Assembly: GCA_043742785.1 (NCBI GenBank)
Contig: JAYTXU010000006.1
Coordinates: forward strand, 1-64,000
DNA from: JACQCF01 sp043742785
GTDB taxonomy: Bacteria > Omnitrophota > Gorgyraeia > Zapsychrales > Fredricksoniimonadaceae
Reading direction: 5' to 3'
Length of the DNA stretch: 64,000 nucleotides
Both the position numbers and the translations under genes were made by a program. Shown here one piece after another: positions 43,184 through 51,349 of this stretch (its first letter is position 1; the number at the start of each line of letters is the position of its first letter). A model generated the notes under the pieces. The model was not told the origin of the DNA, did no database searches, and saw only the letters and a list, made by a program, of their open reading frames with translations.

Positions 43184-45319
43184 ATGAATCAACAACAACC
43201 AGAACAAAATTTACAAAAGCCTTTAGAGAAATTTGGCAAGGATTTAACTGATTTGGCCAGTAAAGGCAAATTAGACCCTGTCATTGGACGTGAAGAAGAA
43301 ATTCGCCGTGTCATTCAGGTTTTATCACGCCGCACTAAGAATAATCCAGTATTAATCGGTGAACCAGGGGTAGGTAAGACAGCTATTGTTGAAGGTTTAG
43401 CACAAAGGATTTTTACGGGGGATGTTCCAGAAGGATTGAAGCATAAAAGAGTTGTGACCTTAGATATGGGAGCATTGGTGGCTGGTGCGAAATTCCGAGG
43501 AGAGTTTGAAGACCGATTAAAAAGTGTTTTAAAGGAGGTTGAAGAAAATGATGGATCCGTTATTTTATTCATTGATGAGTTACATACAATTGTTGGAGCA
43601 GGACGAGCGGAGGGAAGTGTGGACGCCGCTAATTTGCTTAAACCTGCTCTAAGCCGTGGGATGTTGCGTTGTATTGGAGCAACAACCTTGGATGAATATC
43701 GTCTATATATAGAGAAGGATGCAGCGTTGGAACGTAGATTCCAACAAGTGATGGTTAATGAACCATCTGTAGAAGATACGATTACTATCTTACGTGGCCT
43801 TAAAGAAAAATATGAGGTGCATCATGGAGTGCGTATAAAGGACTCTGCCATTATTGCGGCCGCAGTCATGAGTCAGCGTTATATTACAGAGAGATTCTTG
43901 CCGGATAAAGCGATTGATTTAATTGATGAAGCAGCCTCACGTCTTCGCATTGAAATCGATAGCATGCCTCAAGAGTTGGATCAAAGTGAGCGCACGATTC
44001 GTCGATTAGAAATTGAACGTCAGGCGTTAAAGAAAGAGTCCGATGCTGCTTCTAAGGAGCGTACAAAGAAGATAGAGGAAGAATTAGCTTCTTTAAAAGA
44101 AGACAATAAAAAGATGCGTGTATGTTGGCAGGCAGAAAAAGCGATCATCGATCGGATACGTTCTATTAAGGTAGAAATTGAAACGACGAAATTAGAAGAG
44201 GCCAAGGCGGAAAAAATTGGAGATCTAAACAAGGTTGCCCAAATTCGTTACGGTATCTTGGTTGGTTTACAAAAAGATTTAGAAGTTAAGAATAAAGAGC
44301 TAGAAAAGCTTCAAAAAGATGGAGGTATGCTTAAGGAAGAGGTGGATGATCAGGATATTGCGGAGATTATTTCTAAATGGGCTAAGATTCCTTTATCGAA
44401 GCTTTTGCAGGCAGAGACTGAGAAGCTTGTGCATATGGAAGATGTCTTAAAGAAAAGAGTTGTTGGTCAAGACAAGGCTATCGATGCTATTGCTTCCTGT
44501 ATTCGCCGTTCTCGCACGGGGTTAAGTGATCCTAATCGTCCCTTGGGTTCTTTTATTTTTGTGGGGCCTACCGGTGTTGGTAAAACGGAATTGGCTAAAT
44601 CTTTAGCATGGTTTTTATTTGATGATGAAAATGCCATTGTCCGTATTGATATGAGTGAGTATATGGAAAAGCACAGTACTTCTCGATTGATTGGTGCTCC
44701 TCCAGGTTATGTGGGTTATGATGAAGGAGGTCAATTAACCGAGGCTATTCGCCGTAAACCTTATGCCGTTGTTCTTTTTGACGAGATTGAAAAAGCTCAT
44801 CCGGATGTTTTTAATGTCCTTTTGCAATTATTGGATGATGGAAGGTTGACCGATTCTCAGGGTAGGGTTGTGAATTTCAAAAATACGATTGTGATTATGA
44901 CATCGAATATTGGGACTGGAGATATTGCTGAGATGACGGATCAGCGTCAAATTGAAAATCATATTCAAAGAGCACTTCAGGCTCATTTTCGTCCTGAATT
45001 CTTAAATCGTGTGGATGAAACTATTGTGTTTAAACGTTTGGAGAAAATCCAAATTAAGAAAATTGTTGATCTTCAGTTGGATATTTTAAAAAGTCGTCTA
45101 GCTGGAAAAAATATAGCGTTAGATGTGACGGAAGCGGCCAAGGAAGTTTTAGCGTGTCAGGGCTATGATCCGGTTTACGGGGCTAGACCTTTAAAAAGGA
45201 CAATTCAAAGTTTGGTTCAGGATCCAATTGCTTTGCGACTTTTGCAAGGAGAAATTAAAGAAGGCCAGAAAATATTTGTGAATGCACAGGGAGAGGACTT
45301 GGTAATAGAAGTTATTTAA
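43184..45319 (+). CDS. clpB: ClpB disaggregase lacking the N-terminal domain
   Basis: 711 residues. NBD1 Walker A GEPGVGKTAIVEG, ClpB-type LDMGALVAGAKFRGEFEDRL, a coiled-coil M-domain (residues about 345-470) and NBD2 with GPTGVGKTELAKSL, ending in the D2 small domain. ClpB normally has about 150 residues before NBD1; here LEKFGKDLTDLASKGKLDPVIGR begins at residue 15 or so. The frame extends upstream to 43028 but that stretch contains the promoter and CIRCE, so ATG 43184 with its AAGGGGGG site is the start. It works with DnaK/DnaJ/GrpE encoded downstream. Confidence 0.94.
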   Translation: MNQQQPEQNLQKPLEKFGKDLTDLASKGKLDPVIGREEEIRRVIQVLSRRTKNNPVLIGEPGVGKTAIVEGLAQRIFTGDVPEGLKHKRVVTLDMGALVAGAKFRGEFEDRLKSVLKEVEENDGSVILFIDELHTIVGAGRAEGSVDAANLLKPALSRGMLRCIGATTLDEYRLYIEKDAALERRFQQVMVNEPSVEDTITILRGLKEKYEVHHGVRIKDSAIIAAAVMSQRYITERFLPDKAIDLIDEAASRLRIEIDSMPQELDQSERTIRRLEIERQALKKESDAASKERTKKIEEELASLKEDNKKMRVCWQAEKAIIDRIRSIKVEIETTKLEEAKAEKIGDLNKVAQIRYGILVGLQKDLEVKNKELEKLQKDGGMLKEEVDDQDIAEIISKWAKIPLSKLLQAETEKLVHMEDVLKKRVVGQDKAIDAIASCIRRSRTGLSDPNRPLGSFIFVGPTGVGKTELAKSLAWFLFDDENAIVRIDMSEYMEKHSTSRLIGAPPGYVGYDEGGQLTEAIRRKPYAVVLFDEIEKAHPDVFNVLLQLLDDGRLTDSQGRVVNFKNTIVIMTSNIGTGDIAEMTDQRQIENHIQRALQAHFRPEFLNRVDETIVFKRLEKIQIKKIVDLQLDILKSRLAGKNIALDVTEAAKEVLACQGYDPVYGARPLKRTIQSLVQDPIALRLLQGEIKEGQKIFVNAQGEDLVIEVI

Positions 45320-45355
45320 CTACCTTTTTTATTGTCTTTCAATTATCGTATTCTT

Positions 45356-46372
45356 ATGCTTTTTCTAGATGAAATTATCCATACGTTTTTGCAAGTATCG
45401 CCGTATCTCCTTTTAGGATTTTTCTTTTCAGGGATTGTTCAAAGCTTTATTCCTAAAGAGAAGATTACTGCATGGATAGGTAAGAATAATTTTCGCTCCG
45501 TATTTGTGGCAGCGGCGGCAGGTGTGCCTATGCCTTTGTGCTCCTGCGGAGTTATCCCTATGGCGATGTCTTTAAGAAAAAGTGGTGCAAGTAGGGGGGC
45601 AACCACATCTTTTCTTATTGCTACTCCAGAGACGGGATTAGATTCGATTATGCTTTCTTTTTCCTTACTTGATCCTTTAATGGCAATTTTTCGCCCCGTA
45701 GCTGCTTTTGTGACAGCTATTATTGCAGGTATCGTGGAAAATTTCTTCGACCGCGCTAGTGTTCAGAACAAAATAGAAGAGCCCAAAGAAGGGTGTTGCT
45801 CCATTAAAGAGCATCATCAGATTAAAAGCTGGCCTAATCGTTTGTTAGAAGGTTTTCATTATTCTTTCGTTACTCTTTTAGGGGACATGGCAGGATGGTT
45901 ATTTTTTGGTTTGATTCTCTCAGGGGTTATTTCGTATGCTGTTCCTTCTTCCATTATTGAAAAATTTTTAGGCGGAGGGTTAAGCTCTATGCTTTTGATG
46001 CTGGTCATAGGTATCCCTTTATATATTTGTGCTTCTGCTTCAACGCCCATTGCTGCCAGTCTTTTGCTCAAAGGAGCTTCTCCTGGGGCAGCGCTAGTCT
46101 TTTTACTTGTAGGGCCTGCAACCAACGTGACAACCATGGTGATGGTTTATCGATTTTTGGGAGCAAGGGCCTTGGTTATTTATGTATCTTCTATTGCAGT
46201 TTGTGCTCTTGGTTTTGGGATTTTATTGAACAGTCTTTATGCCAATTGGCTTATCAATATTCGTCAGAGCGTTGGTCAAGCTGGTCATTGCGTAGATTCT
46301 TCTTGGCAGGTTGCCTCAGCTGTTATTTTAGTTTTGTTGATGGGCTATTCGTTGACTAAGAAATATTTCTAG
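45356..46372 (+). CDS. Permease of the DUF318/SO_0444 family
   Basis: 338 residues with about eight membrane helices. Conserved spots: PMPLCSCGVIPMA, IATPETGLDS, ICASASTPIAASLLLKGASPG and GPATNVTTM. The family (ArsP_1/DUF318) includes Cu/Zn efflux and organoarsenical permeases; a soluble loop near residues 140-155 has GCC followed by SIKEHHQ, which could bind metal. Start ATG 45356 chosen over a TTG at 45332. No metal regulator next to it; it stands between two HrcA-controlled promoters, directly behind clpB. Confidence 0.85.
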   Translation: MLFLDEIIHTFLQVSPYLLLGFFFSGIVQSFIPKEKITAWIGKNNFRSVFVAAAAGVPMPLCSCGVIPMAMSLRKSGASRGATTSFLIATPETGLDSIMLSFSLLDPLMAIFRPVAAFVTAIIAGIVENFFDRASVQNKIEEPKEGCCSIKEHHQIKSWPNRLLEGFHYSFVTLLGDMAGWLFFGLILSGVISYAVPSSIIEKFLGGGLSSMLLMLVIGIPLYICASASTPIAASLLLKGASPGAALVFLLVGPATNVTTMVMVYRFLGARALVIYVSSIAVCALGFGILLNSLYANWLINIRQSVGQAGHCVDSSWQVASAVILVLLMGYSLTKKYF

Positions 46373-46388
46373 AGTTGGTAATAGTTTC

Positions 46389-46416
46389 TTGACAAATTTT
46401 AAGGAGTTGTTATACT
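46389..46416 (+). promoter_or_regulatory. hrcA operon promoter
   Basis: TTGACA (46389-46394) and TATACT (46411-46416), 16-bp spacer, followed immediately by CIRCE. Confidence 0.8.
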
Positions 46417-46443
46417 TTAGCAGTCAAACATTTAGAGTGCTAA
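46417..46443 (+). promoter_or_regulatory. CIRCE operator upstream of hrcA
   Basis: TTAGCAGTC, nine bases, GAGTGCTAA: a single mismatch from consensus, at a different position from the clpB copy. It makes the hrcA-grpE-dnaK-dnaJ operon self-repressing. ATG of hrcA lies 14 bp further on. Confidence 0.88.
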
Positions 46444-46457
46444 ACAGAAAAGATTTT

Positions 46458-47186
46458 ATGGTAGCCAGACAAAATGACATCCAGCAGCGCAAAGACAGAA
46501 TATTGGCCCTTGTTATTGGTCAATACATTAAGACAATTACTCCGGTGGGTTCTCATTCCATTGCCGAAGGCAATAAACTTGATGTGTCGCCTGCAACGGT
46601 GCGTAATATTTTAGCTGAATTAGAGGAAGAGGGTTATTTAAGTCATCCTCATACGTCTGCTGGGCGTGTTCCCACTCAGAGCGGGTATCGATATTACGTT
46701 GATCACCTGATGAATGAGATTCAACTTTTAGAAGAAGAAAAGAAACGTATTCAGTCCGAGCACAAACGTTATTTGTCACATCTTGAGACCTTGATGGAAA
46801 AGACCTCTGAGGTGATTAGCGATTTGACCCACTATACGAGCATTATTTCTATTGATGGCTGGGGCAGTAAAATTATTCTAAAAGGAACCAGTCATGTGGT
46901 TGGGTATCATGAAAGTACGGACATTTTGAAGATTCAGGCGATTTTGAGAATCTTAGAGGAGAAGGAACGTCTGTTGGAATTGATTAATCGTGATTTAGAT
47001 CATAAAATAGAGATCTATATAGGTCACGAAATGGCTCTTAAAGATATGGATGGTTGCTCCTTAGCTGTCTCTAGTTTTGAAAAGGACGGATTAACAGGCC
47101 GCATTGCGGTATTGGGACCAACACGTATGAATTATGTACGGGTTGTTTCTGCCCTCGACTATATATCAGACTTATTTAGTCATTAA
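46458..47186 (+). CDS. hrcA: Heat-inducible repressor HrcA, shortened form
   Basis: 242 residues against about 340 usual. The winged helix is intact (QYIKTITPVGSHSIAEGNKLDVSPATVRNILAELEEEG, quoted in parts: VSPATVRNIL; HTSAGRVPTQSGYRYYVDHL), and the C-terminal end is intact (DGCSLAVSSF, GRIAVLGPTRMNYVRVV). Between SDLTHYTSII and the segment ILKGTSHVV about 100 residues of the standard protein, including the inserted dimerising domain, are missing. ATG 46458 chosen; a start at 46389 would lie in the promoter. Represses CIRCE promoters and is reset by chaperones. Confidence 0.93.
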   Translation: MVARQNDIQQRKDRILALVIGQYIKTITPVGSHSIAEGNKLDVSPATVRNILAELEEEGYLSHPHTSAGRVPTQSGYRYYVDHLMNEIQLLEEEKKRIQSEHKRYLSHLETLMEKTSEVISDLTHYTSIISIDGWGSKIILKGTSHVVGYHESTDILKIQAILRILEEKERLLELINRDLDHKIEIYIGHEMALKDMDGCSLAVSSFEKDGLTGRIAVLGPTRMNYVRVVSALDYISDLFSH

Positions 47187-47200
47187 AGAAAAGGTGGAGC

Positions 47201-47743
47201 ATGGTTATGGACGAAACAGTTCAAAACCCAGAAGAAGAAATTTTGTCACAATCAGAAGCTACAGAACAAATGCAGGAGCCTAAAGCAGATAATGTGGAAG
47301 GTTTAAAACTTGCCTTGTCTGTGGAAAAAGATAAGTATGTTAGGCTTTTAGCTGAGTTTGACAATATGCGCAAGCGTCATGAGAGGGATCGTCAAGAATT
47401 GATTAAATACGCGCATGAAGAAGTGATTATTGAATGTTTGAAACTTTATGATGATTTAGAGCGTTCGCTGAATGCGTTTAAAGCAAAAGAAGGAACAGAT
47501 GCAAATTTAGTTAAAGGTTTAGAAATGGTTTTCAACAACTTACGCGAGTTGATGACGAAGAATGATGTTAAAGCGATTGAATCTGTAGGGAAGGTTTTTG
47601 ATCCTAATTGCCACGAGCCTTTAATGCAGGGTGAATCGGGTGATTTACCCGACGGACATATTATGGAAGAGTTTCAAAAAGGATATACCCTAGGCGGTAA
47701 GGTAGTTAGAACCGCAAAAGTAAAAGTAGCAAAAAATCCCTAA
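47201..47743 (+). CDS. grpE: Nucleotide exchange factor GrpE
   Basis: 180 residues. Acidic N-terminus, long coiled helix (KYVRLLAEFDNMRKRHERDRQ) and the beta head with FDPNCHEPLMQ and VVRTAKVKVAKNP. Releases ADP from DnaK. An ATG at 47207 is an alternative. A hairpin TCCCTA/TAGGGA (47737-47763) lies between its end and dnaK and may mark RNA processing. Confidence 0.95.
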   Translation: MVMDETVQNPEEEILSQSEATEQMQEPKADNVEGLKLALSVEKDKYVRLLAEFDNMRKRHERDRQELIKYAHEEVIIECLKLYDDLERSLNAFKAKEGTDANLVKGLEMVFNNLRELMTKNDVKAIESVGKVFDPNCHEPLMQGESGDLPDGHIMEEFQKGYTLGGKVVRTAKVKVAKNP

Positions 47744-47806
47744 CGCAAAGCAAGTAATAGGGAATATGGTTGCAAAGAATACTAACTCATAAACAGGAGA
47801 TGATAT

Positions 47807-49741
47807 ATGGCACGTGTAATTGGAATTGATTTAGGAACATCCAACTCGGCAGCGGCCGTGATGGAAGGTGGTCGTCCGGTAATTATCCCTTCAGCTGAAG
47901 GCGCCGGTGTTGCATCAGGTAAGGCATTCCCTTCGTTTGTGGCATTCACCAAGGAAGGTCAATTGCTCGTTGGTGAGCCAGCCCGTCGTCAGGCGCCGAT
48001 TAATTCGGAAGGGACGATCTATGCCTCTAAGCGTAAGATGGGAACGGATTTCAAATTTAAAGTGTTGGGTAAGGAATATACTCCTCAACAAGTAGGTTCT
48101 TTTATTTTGCAAAAGATTAAATCTGATGCTGAGAAATTTTTAGGCGATACAGTGGAAGGGGTTGTGATCACTGTCCCTGCTTATTTCAATGATAATCAGC
48201 GTCAAGCAACCAAGGATGCTGGTGAAATTGCAGGTTTGAAAGTTCTGCGCATTATCAACGAACCAACGGCGGCATGTTTAGCCTATGGTTTGGATAAAGC
48301 GGGTAAAGAACAGAAGATCATGGTCTTTGATTTGGGCGGCGGTACCTTGGACGTTACCATCCTGGAAATGGGTTGGGATGAAGCAGCTAAGGCTGCTACA
48401 TTCGAAGTATTGTCAACCAGTGGGGATAATCAATTAGGCGGTACCGACATGGATAATGTCTTGATTGATTTCATTACCAATGAGTTTAAAAAGGAAAGCG
48501 GCGTTGATTTAAGGAACGATAAGATGTCCTTTCAGCGTCTACGTGAAGCTGCAGAAAAAGCCAAGGTGGAATTATCCAGCACGGTTGCGACCGAAGTTAA
48601 CTTGCCGTATATCACGGCCGATGCCACAGGCCCTAAGCATTTAAACATTAAAGTTGAGCGTGCTAAATTAGAGAGTTTGATTTCTCCCATTGTTGACCGC
48701 TGCCGTGGACCTGTGCGTCAGGCCATTAAAGATGCTTCTGGTAAATTAGGGGAAGAAGTGAAAATTGATAGAATTGTTTTAGTTGGTGGTCCTACTCGTA
48801 TGCCGATTGTGCAGCAATTCTTAGAGAAGGAAGTTGGTCAAAAAATTGAAGGTGGAATCGATCCTATGGAATGCGTGGCTTTGGGTGCTGCTATTCAAGG
48901 AGCTATTATCACCGGAGATGCTAAAGAGGTATTATTGTTAGACGTCACACCATTGTCCTTAGGGATTGAAACCATGGGTGGGGTATTTACCAAAATGATT
49001 GAACGTAACACCACCATCCCTACAAAGAAGGCGATGCCTTTTTCAACAGCTGATGATAATCAGACGGCTGTGACCATTCGAGTGCTTCAAGGCGAGCGTC
49101 AAATGGCGGGTGACAATACCGAATTAGGCCGTTTTGACTTGGTGGGCATTCCTCCAGCACCGCGCGGTATTCCTCAGATTGAAGTAACCTTTGATATCGA
49201 TGCCAACGGCATCGTACATGTTACGGCTAAGGATAAAGCAACTGGTAAGGAGCAAAAAATTCAAATTACAGCAAAGACCAAGCTTTCTGATGATGAAATT
49301 CAGAAAATGGTTAAGGAAGCGGAGAAGTTTGCTGATGAAGATAAAAAACGCCGTGAAGAAGCAGAGCTTCTTAATCAAGCGAATACTTTATTGTATTCCA
49401 CTGAGAAAGCCCTTAAAGATTATGGCGATAAAGTAACGGCTACAGATAAAGAAAATGTTGAGAAAGAATTAGTTCTTTTAAGAGAAGCTATCAATGGAAA
49501 AAGTGCTGATAAGATTAAAACGGCAACTGAAGCAGTACAGAAGGTTAGCCATAAATTAGCCGAAGAGATGTACAAGGCAACATCTGCTCAAGCATCTTCC
49601 GACGCTGGTACCGCTGGTGCTGGTTCACAAGGGTCAGGTGCAGCTGAAGGCTCCGATCAAGGGAATCAATCAGCAGGAGCTGGTGAAAAGGGTAAGGATG
49701 ATGTCATTGATGCAGATTTTAAAGCGAGCTCAGATAAATAA
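47807..49741 (+). CDS. dnaK: Chaperone DnaK (Hsp70)
   Basis: 644 residues, usual length. ATPase signatures IGIDLGTSNSAAAVMEGG, VFDLGGGTLDVTIL and VLVGGPTRMPIVQ, then the substrate domain and a Gly/Ser/Ala-rich tail ending in DVIDADFK. The first signature reads TSNSAA where most DnaK read TTNS. AGGAGA is placed 6 nt before ATG. The stop overlaps dnaJ by one base. Confidence 0.97.
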   Translation: MARVIGIDLGTSNSAAAVMEGGRPVIIPSAEGAGVASGKAFPSFVAFTKEGQLLVGEPARRQAPINSEGTIYASKRKMGTDFKFKVLGKEYTPQQVGSFILQKIKSDAEKFLGDTVEGVVITVPAYFNDNQRQATKDAGEIAGLKVLRIINEPTAACLAYGLDKAGKEQKIMVFDLGGGTLDVTILEMGWDEAAKAATFEVLSTSGDNQLGGTDMDNVLIDFITNEFKKESGVDLRNDKMSFQRLREAAEKAKVELSSTVATEVNLPYITADATGPKHLNIKVERAKLESLISPIVDRCRGPVRQAIKDASGKLGEEVKIDRIVLVGGPTRMPIVQQFLEKEVGQKIEGGIDPMECVALGAAIQGAIITGDAKEVLLLDVTPLSLGIETMGGVFTKMIERNTTIPTKKAMPFSTADDNQTAVTIRVLQGERQMAGDNTELGRFDLVGIPPAPRGIPQIEVTFDIDANGIVHVTAKDKATGKEQKIQITAKTKLSDDEIQKMVKEAEKFADEDKKRREEAELLNQANTLLYSTEKALKDYGDKVTATDKENVEKELVLLREAINGKSADKIKTATEAVQKVSHKLAEEMYKATSAQASSDAGTAGAGSQGSGAAEGSDQGNQSAGAGEKGKDDVIDADFKASSDK

Positions 49742-50868
49742 TGTCTAAGAAAGATTACTACGAAATTCTAGGCGTTCCAAAGAACACAGGCATTCCTGAG
49801 ATTAAGAAGGCTTATCGATCTCTGGCTCTTAAGTATCATCCGGATCGTGTGGTTGAGGCAGAGAAAAAGGGTGCTGAGGAGAAATTTAAAGAAATTTCCG
49901 AAGCTTATGGTGTTCTTTCTGATCCTCAAAAGAAACAAACCTATGATCAGCATGGTCATCAGGGCATCGACCAGAACTATACTTCAGAAGATATTTTCCG
50001 CGGCGCTGATTTCTCAAGCATTTTTGAAGGAGCAGGTCTTGGAGATGTTTTAGGAAAGATGTTCGGCGGTGAGTTTGAAATAGGTGGAGGCGGTAGATCC
50101 AGTGGTCGCGCCCGCGGGCGAGATATTCAATACGAAGTGGAATTAACCCTCGAAGAAGCATTTAGCGGTGTAAAAAAAGATATCCGTGTTCCTCGACATG
50201 AATTTTGCAAGCAATGCGATGGGACTGGGGCTAAGAATGGGACAGCTTTAAAAACATGTCCAACTTGTAAGGGGCAAGGACAGGTGGTGATGTCTTCAGG
50301 ATTCTTTCGTATGGCTCAAACCTGCGGTCAATGTCGGGGTCGGGGAAAGACAATTACAGAACAATGTGTGGAATGTTCGGGGCATGGCTTGAAGCGTGTT
50401 GTTCGCAATATTGATGTCAGCATTCCAGCTGGAGTGGATAACGATTCTCAGCTTCGTGTACGAGGTGAGGGAGAAGTTGGCCAAGGTGGTAGCGGAGATC
50501 TTTACTTATTTATCAAGGTTCGTGAGCATGCCGTTTATAAACGTGATGGTGAAAATTTATATATGGATGTTCCTGTTAGTTTTGCTAAGGCTGCTTTAGG
50601 TGGAGATGTAAAGGTGAAGACTCTTAAAGAAGCCGTTGAGATGAAAATTCCTTCGGGCACTCAAGGAGCGAAGATGTTTAGATTAAAGGGACACGGGATG
50701 CCAGGTGTTCATGGTCAAGGTCCAGGAGATCTTTTTGTACGAGTGATGATTGAAGTACCGACCAGTTTAAATAACCGTCAGCGTGAGACTTTAGAAGAAT
50801 TTGCCAAGGAATTAGGTGAAAGTCCTAAAGGAAGTTTTAAAGAAAAGTTGAAAAAAGCATTTAAATAA
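49741..50868 (+). CDS. dnaJ: Chaperone DnaJ (Hsp40, class I)
   Basis: 375 residues. J-domain with HPD in KYHPDRVVEA, a Gly-rich linker, four CxxCxGxG-type zinc motifs (CKQCDGTG, CPTCKGQG, CGQCRGRG, CVECSGHG) and two beta domains. Stimulates DnaK ATPase and hands over substrates. Directly coupled to dnaK. Confidence 0.97.
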   Translation: MSKKDYYEILGVPKNTGIPEIKKAYRSLALKYHPDRVVEAEKKGAEEKFKEISEAYGVLSDPQKKQTYDQHGHQGIDQNYTSEDIFRGADFSSIFEGAGLGDVLGKMFGGEFEIGGGGRSSGRARGRDIQYEVELTLEEAFSGVKKDIRVPRHEFCKQCDGTGAKNGTALKTCPTCKGQGQVVMSSGFFRMAQTCGQCRGRGKTITEQCVECSGHGLKRVVRNIDVSIPAGVDNDSQLRVRGEGEVGQGGSGDLYLFIKVREHAVYKRDGENLYMDVPVSFAKAALGGDVKVKTLKEAVEMKIPSGTQGAKMFRLKGHGMPGVHGQGPGDLFVRVMIEVPTSLNNRQRETLEEFAKELGESPKGSFKEKLKKAFK

Positions 50869-50869
50869 T

Positions 50870-51196
50870 ATGCCAACATACCAATACGAATGTACAGCTT
50901 GTGGTCATGAATTTGAAGAATTGCAATCTATGACCGAAGCTAAATTCACCAAATGTCCTAAATGTAAGAAGAACAAGCTTGCTCGTTTAATTGGTAGTGG
51001 TGCAGGTATGATTTTTAAAGGCAGTGGATTTTACGAAACCGATTATAAGAAGAAGTCTGTTCCTGCTTCGGAATCTAGACCAGCTTCTCCAGCCAGCTCC
51101 GAAACAAAACCTACTTCACCGGTAGGCTCTCCTGCTGTACCTGCAACAAAACCATCTACTGGTTCTTGCGGCTCAGGTTGCGGTTGCCACCCCTAG
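50870..51196 (+). CDS. FmdB-type zinc-ribbon protein
   Basis: 108 residues. MPTYQYECTACGHEFEELQSM and CPKCKKNKLARLIGSGAGM form the FmdB/Zn-ribbon_8 domain (1-60). The rest is a Pro/Ser/Ala-rich linker with a Cys-rich end (GSCGSGCGCHP) that could hold a metal. Its position behind dnaJ suggests a small stress-related role by inference. One base after the dnaJ stop. Confidence 0.88.
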   Translation: MPTYQYECTACGHEFEELQSMTEAKFTKCPKCKKNKLARLIGSGAGMIFKGSGFYETDYKKKSVPASESRPASPASSETKPTSPVGSPAVPATKPSTGSCGSGCGCHP

Positions 51197-51349
51197 TATA
51201 TAGAAATTAAATAATTAAATATTCAGCAATATCATATCTTGTTATACATCAAAGGTTTGCAACATTGACAATGACCTGTTTCTGTGGCATCCTTACTCAA
51301 TAGTAGATGGGCCCCTCTTCAATGGTTTTTATAGGAAAAAGGATTAACA

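Noticed and set aside
46389..46457. N-terminal extension of HrcA
   Set aside because: It covers the promoter and CIRCE operator; ATG 46458 fits the family start.
51197..51349. Promoter with TTGACA near 51267 before the giant gene
   Set aside because: No acceptable -10 box at the right distance; the transcript start cannot be assigned.
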